Source: Kurthia senegalensis (GTDB lineage: Bacteria; Bacillota; Bacilli; Bacillales_A; Planococcaceae). From it: a stretch of 64,000 nt of DNA. The stretch spans positions 637,270 to 701,269 of the forward strand of contig NZ_HE611064.1 of assembly GCF_000285595.1 (NCBI RefSeq), in the 5' to 3' direction. This document shows positions 18,012 through 27,087 of this stretch, piece after piece. Made by a program: the position numbers and the translations under genes. Below the pieces are notes generated by a model. It had not been told where the DNA came from, did not search any database, and saw nothing but the letters and a program-made list of their open reading frames with translations. Position 1 is the stretch's first letter; each line of letters begins with the position of its first letter.

Positions 18012-19370
18012 TTAACCTGTAATGACACGTTCTTTCGGATAATGGAATTTCGTTTTTTCTGACTTACCTCCAATTGAGAACAAGAACGATATTAAGCCGA
18101 CACGTCCGATGAACATAAGCAGCATAATAATACATTTACCTATTGTTGATAAATCTTCCGTTAAGCCTAATGACATACCACACGTACCGAATGCAGATGT
18201 AATTTCAAAAATAATTTCGATTAAAGAAGCGTGCTTTTCGGTAATCGATAAAATCATCGCCGAAACGAGTACCATAATGATTGCGAGTAAAATAACCGCA
18301 TATGACCGGAAAATATCGATTAAATAAATTTCCCGTTTGAACACGTGAATTTCTTCTCTTCCGCGCGCAAAGTTATAAAGAAACAATGCAGCTAAAGCGA
18401 AAGTCGTCGTTCTAATCCCCCCACCGACAGAACTCGGTGACGCTCCAATAAACATCATAAAACTTAAAAATAAATCCGTCGCTTCATGAAATTGTGTGAC
18501 ATCTACGGTCGTTAAACCACCTGAACGAGTTGAAGACGATTGAAACATTGCTGCAAAAAGTGCTTCATGCCAAGACATCTTTTTGAATGATTGAAAAGAT
18601 TCAATTAGTAAAATTCCTATTGTTCCCCCAACGAAAAGGGCTAAATACGTAACGGACGTAATTTTAGCAAACAAAGAGAAACGAAAAGCACGTGGTCCTC
18701 GGTGCTTAATAAAATTTTTCACTTCAATTAAAACAGGGAACCCAATCGCACCGAGCGTAATGAGTAACATATTGATGACTTGGACGAAATAGTCTCCTTT
18801 AAATGGTGCAAGTGACTGACCTGTAATATCGAATCCGCCATTTGTTGTCGCAGAAATGGATGCAAAAACTCCGTTTAAAAGTGCATCTCCAAACGTTTCG
18901 AAATACGGTGTAAAATAAAAATATAGCGTTAAAATAAAAGCGCCTACTGCTTCGATTAATAATAAAATTTTAACGATTTCTTTAATCAGTTGTACGACAC
19001 CAGATAAATTATATTGATTGTGGTCGACCATAATTAATTGACGCTCACGTAAGCCAATTTTTTTCCCTACGACGAGCCATAAAAATGTACCGACTGACAT
19101 AATGCCGATTGCGCCAAACTGCATGACGACGAGTAACATGACGATGCCAAACAATGAATATGTTTCCGATATATTCACAGCAGTTAGACCCGTCACACTG
19201 ACCGCACTCACTGCCATAAATAAATTGTCCATCCATGAAACGTGAACGCCAGGCTTATGTACACCTGGTAAACTTAACAAGATGAAAGAAACAGTCATTG
19301 CCACAAAATAATAAGAAACAATCGCCTGAAATGGCGTCGATCGTTTTTTAATTTTTTTAATAGCGCCCAT
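18012..19370 (-). CDS. ktrB: Ktr-type K+ uptake channel subunit (TrkH/KtrB family)
   Basis: 452 residues from ATG 19370, which has AAAGGA nine bases upstream; a more distal in-frame ATG (19400) contains that ribosome site. Four M1-P-M2 repeats with selectivity-filter loops are visible: SVTGLTAVN, ATTNGGFD, SSTRSGGLTTVD and AFGTCGMSLG; each has the key glycine. It forms the K+-conducting dimer in the membrane and works with a cytosolic RCK ring (KtrA/KtrC), which is not encoded here, as for the B. subtilis KtrD orphan subunit. KtrB and KtrD cannot be told apart by eye. Confidence 0.88.
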   Translation of the reverse strand: MGAIKKIKKRSTPFQAIVSYYFVAMTVSFILLSLPGVHKPGVHVSWMDNLFMAVSAVSVTGLTAVNISETYSLFGIVMLLVVMQFGAIGIMSVGTFLWLVVGKKIGLRERQLIMVDHNQYNLSGVVQLIKEIVKILLLIEAVGAFILTLYFYFTPYFETFGDALLNGVFASISATTNGGFDITGQSLAPFKGDYFVQVINMLLITLGAIGFPVLIEVKNFIKHRGPRAFRFSLFAKITSVTYLALFVGGTIGILLIESFQSFKKMSWHEALFAAMFQSSSTRSGGLTTVDVTQFHEATDLFLSFMMFIGASPSSVGGGIRTTTFALAALFLYNFARGREEIHVFKREIYLIDIFRSYAVILLAIIMVLVSAMILSITEKHASLIEIIFEITSAFGTCGMSLGLTEDLSTIGKCIIMLLMFIGRVGLISFLFSIGGKSEKTKFHYPKERVITG

Positions 19371-19474
19371 AAAATCGAGTCCTTTCACAAAAACCTTCAT
19401 ATTCTACTGTATTGTATGCAAAAAGAACAGAAAAAGAAAGAATGTCTTAAGCATCAAAATTGTCAATCACTTCA

Positions 19475-19518
19475 CAAAAAAAAGCATGTCGAACGCGTAA
19501 CGCGTCCTTCATGCTTTT
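19475..19518 (-). terminator. Terminator after terC
   Basis: Minus-strand AGCATG...CATGCT stem with an inner GACGCGTTACGCGTTC hairpin and eight T. Confidence 0.85.
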
Positions 19519-19522
19519 CTTA

Positions 19523-20308
19523 TTACCCTCGTTGTTGCTTTTTAGAACTTCTAACACCCATCACATAACCACCGACTGCGATTACGACTAGAACTGTCCA
19601 GAAAACAGCTTTCCAAGCGAATGAATGTGGGAAATGCTCATCTAATATACCGACATCTTTATGCGCTAATGTCATAACTGTTAATTTCACGCCGACCCAG
19701 CCGACAATTAAAAATGCCGCTGTTTCAAGTTGTGGATATTTTTGTAGCAATTTCACGAACGCTTGTGCAGCGAAACGCATAATGACAAGTCCGATAACGC
19801 CACCTAAGAACATGACGGTGAATTGTCCACCGTTAATACCACCAATGTCCCAGTTGCCCCAGTGAGGTAATGTTACAGCAAGTGCTACTGCCGCAAGCAT
19901 TGAATCAATCGCAAACGCTAAATCGGCCGCTTCTACTTTTACGACCGTCATCCAGAAACCTGAACCTTTTTTCTTTTTCGATGGTTCATCTGAATGCTCA
20001 TCTGAATGCTCATCGTTCTCTTCTTTATGCTTTCGTAAATCGATAATGTTTTTCACACTGATGAATAATAAGTAGGCCGCACCAATTGCTTGTACCCACC
20101 ACCACTCTACGATTAATGTGATCATGAATAATGCACCGAAACGCATGATGAATGCACCAATCAAACCGTAAAATAATGCTTTTTTCTGTTGTGCTTTCGG
20201 TAAATGTTTTACCATAACTGCCATGACGACTGCGTTATCTGCCGCCAGTAATCCTTCTAATACGATCAGTACGAGTAATACCCACCCATACTCTAACAAT
20301 AAATCCAT
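19523..20308 (-). CDS. TerC-family Mn2+ exporter (YkoY/MeeY-like)
   Basis: 261 residues from ATG 20308 with AAAGGGGG upstream. About seven transmembrane helices; conserved acidic membrane motifs LLAADNAVVMAVMVKHLP (TM1-2) and VEAADLAFAIDSMLAAVALA (TM5) mark the TerC metal-binding site. TerC proteins YkoY/YceF export Mn2+ and supply it to secreted enzymes. Control by an upstream yybP-ykoY Mn riboswitch supports the Mn role directly from the sequence. A cytosolic loop around residues 100-120 is rich in Glu, Asp and His (EENDEHSDEHSDE), encoded by a short tandem repeat, and could bind metal. Confidence 0.9.
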   Translation of the reverse strand: MDLLLEYGWVLLVLIVLEGLLAADNAVVMAVMVKHLPKAQQKKALFYGLIGAFIMRFGALFMITLIVEWWWVQAIGAAYLLFISVKNIIDLRKHKEENDEHSDEHSDEPSKKKKGSGFWMTVVKVEAADLAFAIDSMLAAVALAVTLPHWGNWDIGGINGGQFTVMFLGGVIGLVIMRFAAQAFVKLLQKYPQLETAAFLIVGWVGVKLTVMTLAHKDVGILDEHFPHSFAWKAVFWTVLVVIAVGGYVMGVRSSKKQQRG

Positions 20309-20335
20309 ATCGTTTCCCCCTTTTTTGAACAAACA

Positions 20336-20466
20336 AAAAGAGACCCATGCCTAAATAAAGGCAAAGGTCTCACTAAGCAATTAAATTTGCTCTTATAACC
20401 GATGGCACGAGCCATGTATTGACGACTATAAGTACAGGACGCATCCTGTAGCTACTCCCCCTTGAC
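20336..20466 (-). promoter_or_regulatory. yybP-ykoY manganese riboswitch with terminator
   Basis: Read on the minus strand, the element opens with AAGGGGAGTAGCTACAGG, contains CGTCAATACATGGC, and closes with GTGAGACCTTTGCC...GGCATGGGTCTC then TTTTT. The GGGGAGTAGC start and the ACCTTTGCC-type 3' hairpin are hallmarks of this Mn2+-sensing class. The 3' hairpin (20340-20371) is a terminator, so Mn binding is expected to let transcription enter terC. Confidence 0.92.
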
Positions 20467-20538
20467 AGATGTCAAAAGTGTATTCTATTTGTTGTTATAA
20501 ATAGTATATCAAGGGCTGTGTAGAAAGTAAAATGATTT

Positions 20539-21090
20539 CTACTTACCTTGCTGTTTTTGTACGAATGTGACGAATTGATCGGTTACGACATGTAAAAATT
20601 GTTCGGTCGCTGCATCTGTTAGTTGCCCATTTTCATCAAACTTCGTATGCACGCTGCCGACTACGACTTGGTAACTCCCTGCTAAAAATGGTGAATCAAT
20701 TCCGGGTGAACGAAGGACATCATATAAGTGTCCTTGCGCTTTCACCGTGCCAAGAGCGCCCATAGAGGCTCCCATCACGAGCGACGGTTTCCCGACCATT
20801 ACTTTGTCGACACGACTTAGCCAATCAATTGCATTGACGAGTACGCCTGGCATCGTTCCGTTGTATTCAGGCGTGAACCAAATGACCGCATCCGCTTCCG
20901 CTACACGTGCTTTAAACTGTTTCACTGCTTGAGGTGCTTCATTTTCAATATCTTGATTGTACAAAGGAAGGTCTTCTAAAGTTAATACGTCTAACTCAAA
21001 TTTATCCGCAAAACGTGTCGCAACATAGTTCGCTAACATTTTATTAAAAGATTGTTTTCGTACAGAACCAACAATACCAACTATTTTCAT
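20539..21090 (-). CDS. NADPH-dependent FMN reductase
   Basis: 183 residues from ATG 21090 (GGAGG ten bases upstream). Flavodoxin-like fold with the FMN phosphate loop GSVRKQSFNKMLA, PLYNQDIE, and WFTPEYNGTMPGVLVNAIDWLSR, the standard NAD(P)H:FMN/azo/chromate reductase pattern. It probably reduces flavin or quinones in the cytosol. It is a single-gene unit; the terC riboswitch lies downstream on the same strand, so it is not co-transcribed by design. Confidence 0.88.
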   Translation of the reverse strand: MKIVGIVGSVRKQSFNKMLANYVATRFADKFELDVLTLEDLPLYNQDIENEAPQAVKQFKARVAEADAVIWFTPEYNGTMPGVLVNAIDWLSRVDKVMVGKPSLVMGASMGALGTVKAQGHLYDVLRSPGIDSPFLAGSYQVVVGSVHTKFDENGQLTDAATEQFLHVVTDQFVTFVQKQQGK

Positions 21091-21281
21091 ATGCACAAAG
21101 CCTCCATTTATCTCAGTTTCGAGGTAATTTTAACGTGATTTATTTTAGAATTCAACTCACACATACTTGGAATAAAAAATTCCTCATTTTGCTCTATATT
21201 TGGTCATTTTCAATATAAATATATGGACCTGTCATTCGTTTAAAAAAAGGCATATTTTATAAAATTATTGCGTCTGCACAT

Positions 21282-21312
21282 AAAAAAGAAGCCGTGCATG
21301 ATGCACGACTTC
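21282..21312 (-). terminator. Terminator after prfC
   Basis: Minus-strand stem GAAGTCGTGCAT / ATGCACGGCTTC followed by six T. Confidence 0.9.
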
Positions 21313-21328
21313 CCCGTTACCGATTGAA

Positions 21329-22903
21329 TTATAATAAACTATATAGCTCAATTTCTGGGTATTTATCTTCAAACCAACGCAGAGCGAACTGATTTTCAAA
21401 TAAAAATACTTTATTGCCGAAGCGGTCATTCACTAAAATAGAACGTGGCCCTGTCATTGAATCTTTAATGTCTTCTTCATTGCGAATCCAGCGTGCCATT
21501 TTTTGACCGATGTTTTCCATTATAACGTCTACATTGTATTCATTTTTCATACGGTTTTCGAACACTTCAAATTGTAATTGTCCGACCGCACCTAAAATAA
21601 TATCTTCTGTAAATAACGTTTTGTAATATTGAATCGCACCTTCTTGTACAAGTTGGTCGATCCCTTTATGGAAATGTTTTTGTTTCATTACGTTTTTCGC
21701 ACTTACGCGTACGAATAACTCTGGCGTGAATTGAGGAAGGGCTTCAAATTCGAATTTTTTCTTTCCGCCGACAATCGTGTCTCCGATTTGGTAGTTCCCT
21801 GTATCGTATAAACCTAAAATATCACCGGCTACCGCTTCATTTGCTGTTTCACGGTCATCCGCAAGGAATGTTGTCGCTTGTGTAACTTTGAATGATTTAC
21901 CTGTACGGTTCATCGTAATGTTCATACCACGTGTGAATTTACCTGAAACGATACGTACGAATGCGATACGGTCACGGTGAGCTGGGTTCATATTTGCTTG
22001 AATTTTGAATACGAAACCTGAGAAATCGTTATCTGTCGGTTCTACAATCGTTTCTTGTTCTGTTAAACGAGGTTGTGGACCAGGTGCGAATTTCAAGTAT
22101 GTTTCAAGGAATGTTTGAACACCGAAGTTCGTTAAAGCTGAACCGAAGAACACAGGTGTCAATTGACCTTTGCTGATTTTCTCTTCAGAGAATTCATTTC
22201 CTGCTTCGTTCAATAATAAAATATCATCAAGTGCTTGTGTGTAATAAGATGTTTTCGTCATATCATTTTCTACATCGATTGAACCTTCTTCATTCAATGG
22301 AATGAAACGGTCTTCCTCTTCTGTACGGAATTGTTCGATGCGTCCATTGAAACGATCGTAAATACCTAAAAATTCTTTCCCCATACCGATTGGCCAGTTC
22401 ATTGGATACGCGTTAATGCCTAATACTTCTTCTAATTCTTCGATTAGTTCTAACGGTTCTTTACCTTGACGGTCCAATTTGTTAATGAATGTGAAAATAG
22501 GAATACCACGCATACGACAAACTTGGAAAAGTTTTTTCGTTTGTGCTTCAATCCCTTTCGCAGCATCAATAACCATGACTGCACTATCGACAGCCATTAA
22601 CGTACGATACGTATCTTCCGAGAAATCTTGGTGCCCCGGTGTATCTAAAATGTTTACGCGGCAACCGTCATAATCAAATTGCATAACAGAAGATGTTACA
22701 GAAATACCACGTTGTTTTTCGATTTCCATCCAGTCAGATGTTGCGAATTTACCAGTTTTTTTCCCTTTAACTGTACCGGCGTCACGAATGGCACCACCAA
22801 AGTATAAAAGTTTTTCAGTAATAGTCGTTTTACCAGCATCAGGGTGAGAGATGATGGCAAAGGTACGACGTGACAAAATATCTTGTTCTAATTTAGTAGT
22901 CAT
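21329..22903 (-). CDS. prfC: Peptide chain release factor 3
   Basis: 524 residues from ATG 22903 (AAAGGAG, then ACAAT); a TTG at 22924 that includes the ribosome site is not used. Translational GTPase: P-loop SHPDAGKTT, switch [20 protein letters not shown] ([11 protein letters not shown]), followed by beta-barrel and RF3-specific C-terminal domains ([14 protein letters not shown]-like segment; [15 protein letters not shown]). It recycles RF1/RF2 from the ribosome after peptide release. Position near murE is as in staphylococci. Single-gene unit. Confidence 0.95.
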   Translation of the reverse strand: MTTKLEQDILSRRTFAIISHPDAGKTTITEKLLYFGGAIRDAGTVKGKKTGKFATSDWMEIEKQRGISVTSSVMQFDYDGCRVNILDTPGHQDFSEDTYRTLMAVDSAVMVIDAAKGIEAQTKKLFQVCRMRGIPIFTFINKLDRQGKEPLELIEELEEVLGINAYPMNWPIGMGKEFLGIYDRFNGRIEQFRTEEEDRFIPLNEEGSIDVENDMTKTSYYTQALDDILLLNEAGNEFSEEKISKGQLTPVFFGSALTNFGVQTFLETYLKFAPGPQPRLTEQETIVEPTDNDFSGFVFKIQANMNPAHRDRIAFVRIVSGKFTRGMNITMNRTGKSFKVTQATTFLADDRETANEAVAGDILGLYDTGNYQIGDTIVGGKKKFEFEALPQFTPELFVRVSAKNVMKQKHFHKGIDQLVQEGAIQYYKTLFTEDIILGAVGQLQFEVFENRMKNEYNVDVIMENIGQKMARWIRNEEDIKDSMTGPRSILVNDRFGNKVFLFENQFALRWFEDKYPEIELYSLL

Positions 22904-23040
22904 ATTGTTCTCCTTTATGTTCAATCAAAATACATCGAATTTGAAACGAATCTATTATTTATTACATCGGCAATCACCTTTGCAAATTATTTCTTTCATC
23001 TGTTCCTTAACTTATCAAGTATATCAAAAATTAAGACACG

Positions 23041-23078
23041 AAAAAAGCTACCTACTTATAAAATTTACGTAGGTAGCT
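23041..23078 (-). terminator. Terminator of the LysM glucosaminidase gene
   Basis: Minus-strand stem AGCTACCTAC / GTAGGTAGCT with six T. Confidence 0.9.
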
Positions 23079-23088
23079 CGGAAATACG

Positions 23089-24283
23089 TTACGCTTTCGT
23101 TACGCGCAGCTGTTGACCAATTTTAATCGTTGTCGTCTTCAGCTTATTCCATTTTTTTAAATTCGTTGTGGTCGTACCATTCTTCTTAGCGATTTTCGTT
23201 AACGTATCCCCTTTTACTACTTTTACTGTTGCTTTAGCCGTCGCCGTTAATTTTAACTTTTGACCGACTTTAATCGTTGTGGAAGAAAGACCGTTCCATT
23301 TTTTAAGTTCTTAATCGTGACGTTGTATTGTTTCGATACTTTCGTTAACGTATCGCCTTTTTTAACGGTATGTACAGTCGCTTTCTTTTTCACTGTCGTT
23401 GCTTTGACAGCTTTTTTGTCCGAAACGAATAATTTTTGACCGATGAAAATCGTCGTCGTCTTCAATCCGTTCCACGCAACGATTTTTTCGTTGTCGTATT
23501 GTATTTTTTCGCAATAGCTGACAACGTATCCCCTTTTTTCACCGTATACTTCGTACCAGTTGTTAAAGTCGTCGTATTACTTACTTGTGTCACCGTTGAA
23601 TTCGTCGTCGTACTAGTCGTCGCTTTTTTCGGATCGTATTTCGTTAAATCGTATTTTGCGATGACATTATTTAATTTCGTTCCATAATGCGTATCTGTCG
23701 CGTATGTACCAGTTAATGCAGCCGTCGCATCTTTGTAAGAACGTGTATTTTCAAGCCATGTTTTTTGATAATATGTAGCATTCCAACTTAAACCGTAGCG
23801 TAATTTTTTCGCATAATCTTCTAATGATTCACGGTAAGAAGGGTACTTACGGAACTTCGCCGTAATCGTATAATATTGTCCTTTACCGTTATCTTCTAAA
23901 GTAGGTAAGCTTACCGATTTACCATTGTACGTTCCCTTCATTCCGAATAAATTGAAGTTCGGTGCAGATGCTAATTTACTTAAACCATACTGACTCTCAA
24001 GTACCGCTTGTGCCATCATTACAGAACCGTACAAGCCATATTGTTCAGATAATGCGACAACGTCCGGTGCAATCGTATCCATGAACGTATCGACTGCTGG
24101 GATAGCGCTTTGTACTTGCGCATACACTTTCGCATTTTGTGTTGCTGTATTAGACGTAATGTTACTTACGGTTTCTTCTCGTTGTTGCACTTCTGTCACT
24201 GCAGATGAATTCATTGTACATAGCGTTGTAGAAGCCATCATTGCTGTCATTGCCGCAACGATCCATTTTTTCTTTTCGTGCAT
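23089..24283 (-). pseudogene. Secreted LysM endo-beta-N-acetylglucosaminidase, two frame breaks
   Basis: ATG 24283 follows a weak ribosome site. Signal peptide (KKWIVAAMTAMMASTTLCTMNSSA). Residues ~55-215 are a glucosaminidase domain (SEQYGLYGSVMMAQAVLES: catalytic Glu; NFNLFGMKGTYNGKSV; YPSYRESLEDYAKKLR). Then three LysM repeats (YTVKKGDTLSAIAKKYN...; HTVKKGDTLTKVSKQYN...; VKGDTLTKIAKKNG...). The frame breaks at plus-strand T6 runs 23483-23488 and 23299-23304; one added base at each restores LysM1 (KKIVAWNGLKTTTIFIGQKL) and LysM2 (NLKKWNGLSSTTIKVGQKL) and the gene then ends at 23089. The protein would bind and cut the glycan strand of peptidoglycan during growth or separation. As written, only the catalytic domain and half of LysM1 would be made. 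Confidence 0.88.
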
Positions 24284-24372
24284 TTAATCATTCCATTCTC
24301 TCAGTGCTAAACCTCTTCCAAATAAAAGGCCTATCCTAGCATAACACATTTATAAAAGAACAAAAACACAAT

Positions 24373-24414
24373 AAAAAAATAGCGTAAACAGCCGATTTTT
24401 ACGACGCTTACGCT
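24373..24414 (-). terminator. Terminator after murE
   Basis: Minus-strand AGCGTAAGCGTCGT...CGGCTGTTTACGCT stem, then seven T. Confidence 0.8.
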
Positions 24415-24423
24415 AACTTTTTA

Positions 24424-25895
24424 TTATTTCATGAATTTCTTCGTAGCTTCATCTAAAGCGATTTCAGCATCGCTATGTGGGTATTTCGTATTTTCGATAA
24501 TTTGATAGTTTTCATGACCTTTACCAGCGAATAAAATTAAATCGCCTTCTTCAGCCATTTGTACAGCGTGGCGTACCGCTTCTTCACGGTCCCCAACACA
24601 TGCATAGTTACTATGTTCCATACCTTTTTCTAAATCACCCATAATCGAATCATACGCTTCGTAACGTGGATCATCTGTCGTTAACACAACGTATTCCGCT
24701 TTTGACGCTTTACGTGCCATATCTGGACGTTTCGATTTATCACGATTACCACCTGTACCGATGACGAAAATCATTTTATTTTTTTTGTAAGGCATTGCCG
24801 CGTCGATTGCTTTTTCAATCGCATCTGGCGTATGCGCATAATCGATGAAAATATCAATTGGTAAATCCCCAGTTGGTACGCGCTCCATACGACCTTTAAT
24901 CGCTGTTAAGCTTTCTAATTGTTCAATGACTTCTGGTAAGGCATATCCTTTTGCATAAAGTGCTGCAACAGCTGCTAATGCGTTGTATACGTTAAATTCT
25001 CCGAGTAATTTTAACTCAACTGGGTAATCACCATCTGGTGTCACCATCGTGAACGCTGTATGTTCATCGTGGTATTCAACATTTATTCCGCGGAAATCGG
25101 CTTTTTCATCTTTTAGACCGTACGTCCAAATTGGGAACGGTGTTAAATATTCATATTTTTCGCTCCAAGCGTCATCACTATTTAAAACGACATGCTTGTC
25201 TTTCGTTAAGTCTTGACCAAGTTGTGCAAATAACATCCCTTTTGCATTCCCGTAGTTTTCCATTGTTTTGTGGAAATCTAAATGGTCTTGCGTTAAATTT
25301 GTGAAAATGGCTACGTCAAAGTCAATACCTGCAACACGACCTAATACGAGGCCGTGAGAAGAAACTTCCATCACCATTGCACGACAATTTTCTGATTTAG
25401 CGCGGAAAATCATTTGTTGCGTTGAAAGTGCGTCACTCGTCGTGTTGGAGGATTGATAAAGCGTCCCGTTAATGTCGAAACCAATCGTTCCTTTAAGAGC
25501 TGATTTAATCCCTAAACCGAGAAGCATTTTCTCTAACATGTTCGCAACAGTCGTTTTACCGTTCGTTCCTGTTACACCAATCATCGTTAAATCATTTGAT
25601 GGGTAATCAAAAAAGCGGTTTGCTAATAAACCGATAGCACGGTCTGTATTTTTCACGATAACTTGTGCTGCATTTCCTTCTAATTGTAATGGACGTTCTG
25701 TAATGATGACTGTCGCACCGCTATTCACTGCTTGTTGTGCGTAATCATGTCCATCTACTGTATAGCCTTTAATACAAATGAAGACGCATTTTTCTTCAAC
25801 ATTACGAGAATCGATGGCCATATTGCGTACTTCTTCAGGTAAAGTACCGATGATTGTTTTTTAGGTAAGCATTGTAACAATTGCTTAGTTTGCAT
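24424..25895 (-). CDS. murE: UDP-N-acetylmuramoyl-tripeptide synthetase MurE, N-terminal single-base frame break
   Basis: The ribosome site GGAGG and ATG at 25895 begin MQTKQLLQCLPKK, then the frame is lost in the T6 run 25857-25862 (plus strand). One more T there gives ...LPKKTIIGTLPEEVRNMAIDSRNV and joins the rest, ~490 residues, normal for MurE. Domains: N-terminal UDP-binding fold, central ATPase with GVTGTNGKTTVANML, and C-terminal domain with the specificity motif DDPR and GKGHENYQ. It adds the third stem-peptide residue to UDP-MurNAc-L-Ala-D-Glu. DNPR marks meso-DAP enzymes, D(D/N)P(A/N) marks L-lysine enzymes; DDPR is mixed, so the added amino acid is uncertain. The gene is normally essential, so a sequencing deletion is more likely than true loss. 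Confidence 0.88.
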
Positions 25896-25897
25896 AG

Positions 25898-26959
25898 TTA
25901 ATCCTCCAGTTCATCGATCATAGGAGACAACACGTAAGCGTGCAGAAGTGCTGCTGTGTGGCGTAAAGAATCGACATGTGTACGTTCATACGCATGGGAT
26001 GATTCAATACCTGCACCGAAAAGTGCATGACGTACATCAAAACCGGCACGAATTGCTGCCGAAGCGTCCGAACCATAATGCGGATAAATATCGAGTTTGT
26101 AGTCAATATCATTGTCATTGGCAAGTGCTACTAACTGACGAGTTAATTCATAGTGATAAGGGCCACTTGAATCTTTTGCGCAAATAGAAACTGTATATTC
26201 ATCAGATTGTTGGCCATCCCCAATTGCACCCATGTCTACAGCAATATATTCGACTGTTTTTTCTGGCACGCTCGCATTGCCACCATAACCGATTTCTTCA
26301 TTATTTGAAATATAAAAATGTGTTGTGTACGGCAAGATGAGTTGTTGCTCTTTAATTTGTTTCAATAGTTGGAGCAACAACGTCGTACTCGCCTTATCGT
26401 CTAAATGACGTGATTTTACGAAGCCAGATTTTGTGTATTCAAAACGGTTATCGAAAGAAACAAAATCGCCCACTTCAATACCGAGTTGACGCGTTTGTTC
26501 TGCAGATGTTGTTTTCTCATCTACGCGTACTTCAATATGTTTTTCGTCACGTGGTAACGTACCGACACCATCGTAGACGTGGACAGATGTTTCGTGCATT
26601 AATATAGTACCACGAATTGCCTCTCCTCGTGCGGTATGAATTGTACAATATTCACCTTCTACCGCATTCCAACGAAAGCCTCCAATCATAGATAGGGCTA
26701 AACGTCCCGAAGGTTTAACTTCTTTTACCATTGCTCCGAGTGTATCGGTATGCGCTGTTAATAAACGATGGCGTTCATCGTTCGTTCCTTTTACTGTTGC
26801 GATGAGCGCTCCTTTGTTCGTACGTACGAAATCTACCCCGATTTTCGTAAGCATGTCTGCCATTACATTCATAATATTTGTTGTGAATCCTGATGGGCTA
26901 GCGATGTTCGTTAATGTTTCTAACAACTGAACGGTTTCTTTTTCATTAAAAATGCTCAT
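25898..26959 (-). CDS. M42-family glutamyl/deblocking aminopeptidase (YhfE-like)
   Basis: 353 residues; zinc-binding and catalytic motifs of clan MH are visible: LLTAHTDTLGAMVKE (His, Asp), SRHLDDKAS (bridging Asp), SNNEEIGYGGNA (Glu-Glu) and YPHYGSDASAA, with a late ESSHAYERTH histidine. It is a dodecameric cytosolic aminopeptidase in its family. ATG with an AAAGGGG ribosome site. It lies 2 bp upstream of the restored murE start on the same strand, so the two are co-transcribed; that pairing has no clear functional logic. Confidence 0.85.
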   Translation of the reverse strand: MSIFNEKETVQLLETLTNIASPSGFTTNIMNVMADMLTKIGVDFVRTNKGALIATVKGTNDERHRLLTAHTDTLGAMVKEVKPSGRLALSMIGGFRWNAVEGEYCTIHTARGEAIRGTILMHETSVHVYDGVGTLPRDEKHIEVRVDEKTTSAEQTRQLGIEVGDFVSFDNRFEYTKSGFVKSRHLDDKASTTLLLQLLKQIKEQQLILPYTTHFYISNNEEIGYGGNASVPEKTVEYIAVDMGAIGDGQQSDEYTVSICAKDSSGPYHYELTRQLVALANDNDIDYKLDIYPHYGSDASAAIRAGFDVRHALFGAGIESSHAYERTHVDSLRHTAALLHAYVLSPMIDELED

Positions 26960-27087
26960 TTCTTTTATCCCCTTTGTGTATTGAAGACAGCATTGCCTAC
27001 AAATTTATTCCATCATATCAAAATATGACTTTTTACGACAACGACAAATCATGTATGATAGTACTATCAAGTATTCGAGGTGTCTTT

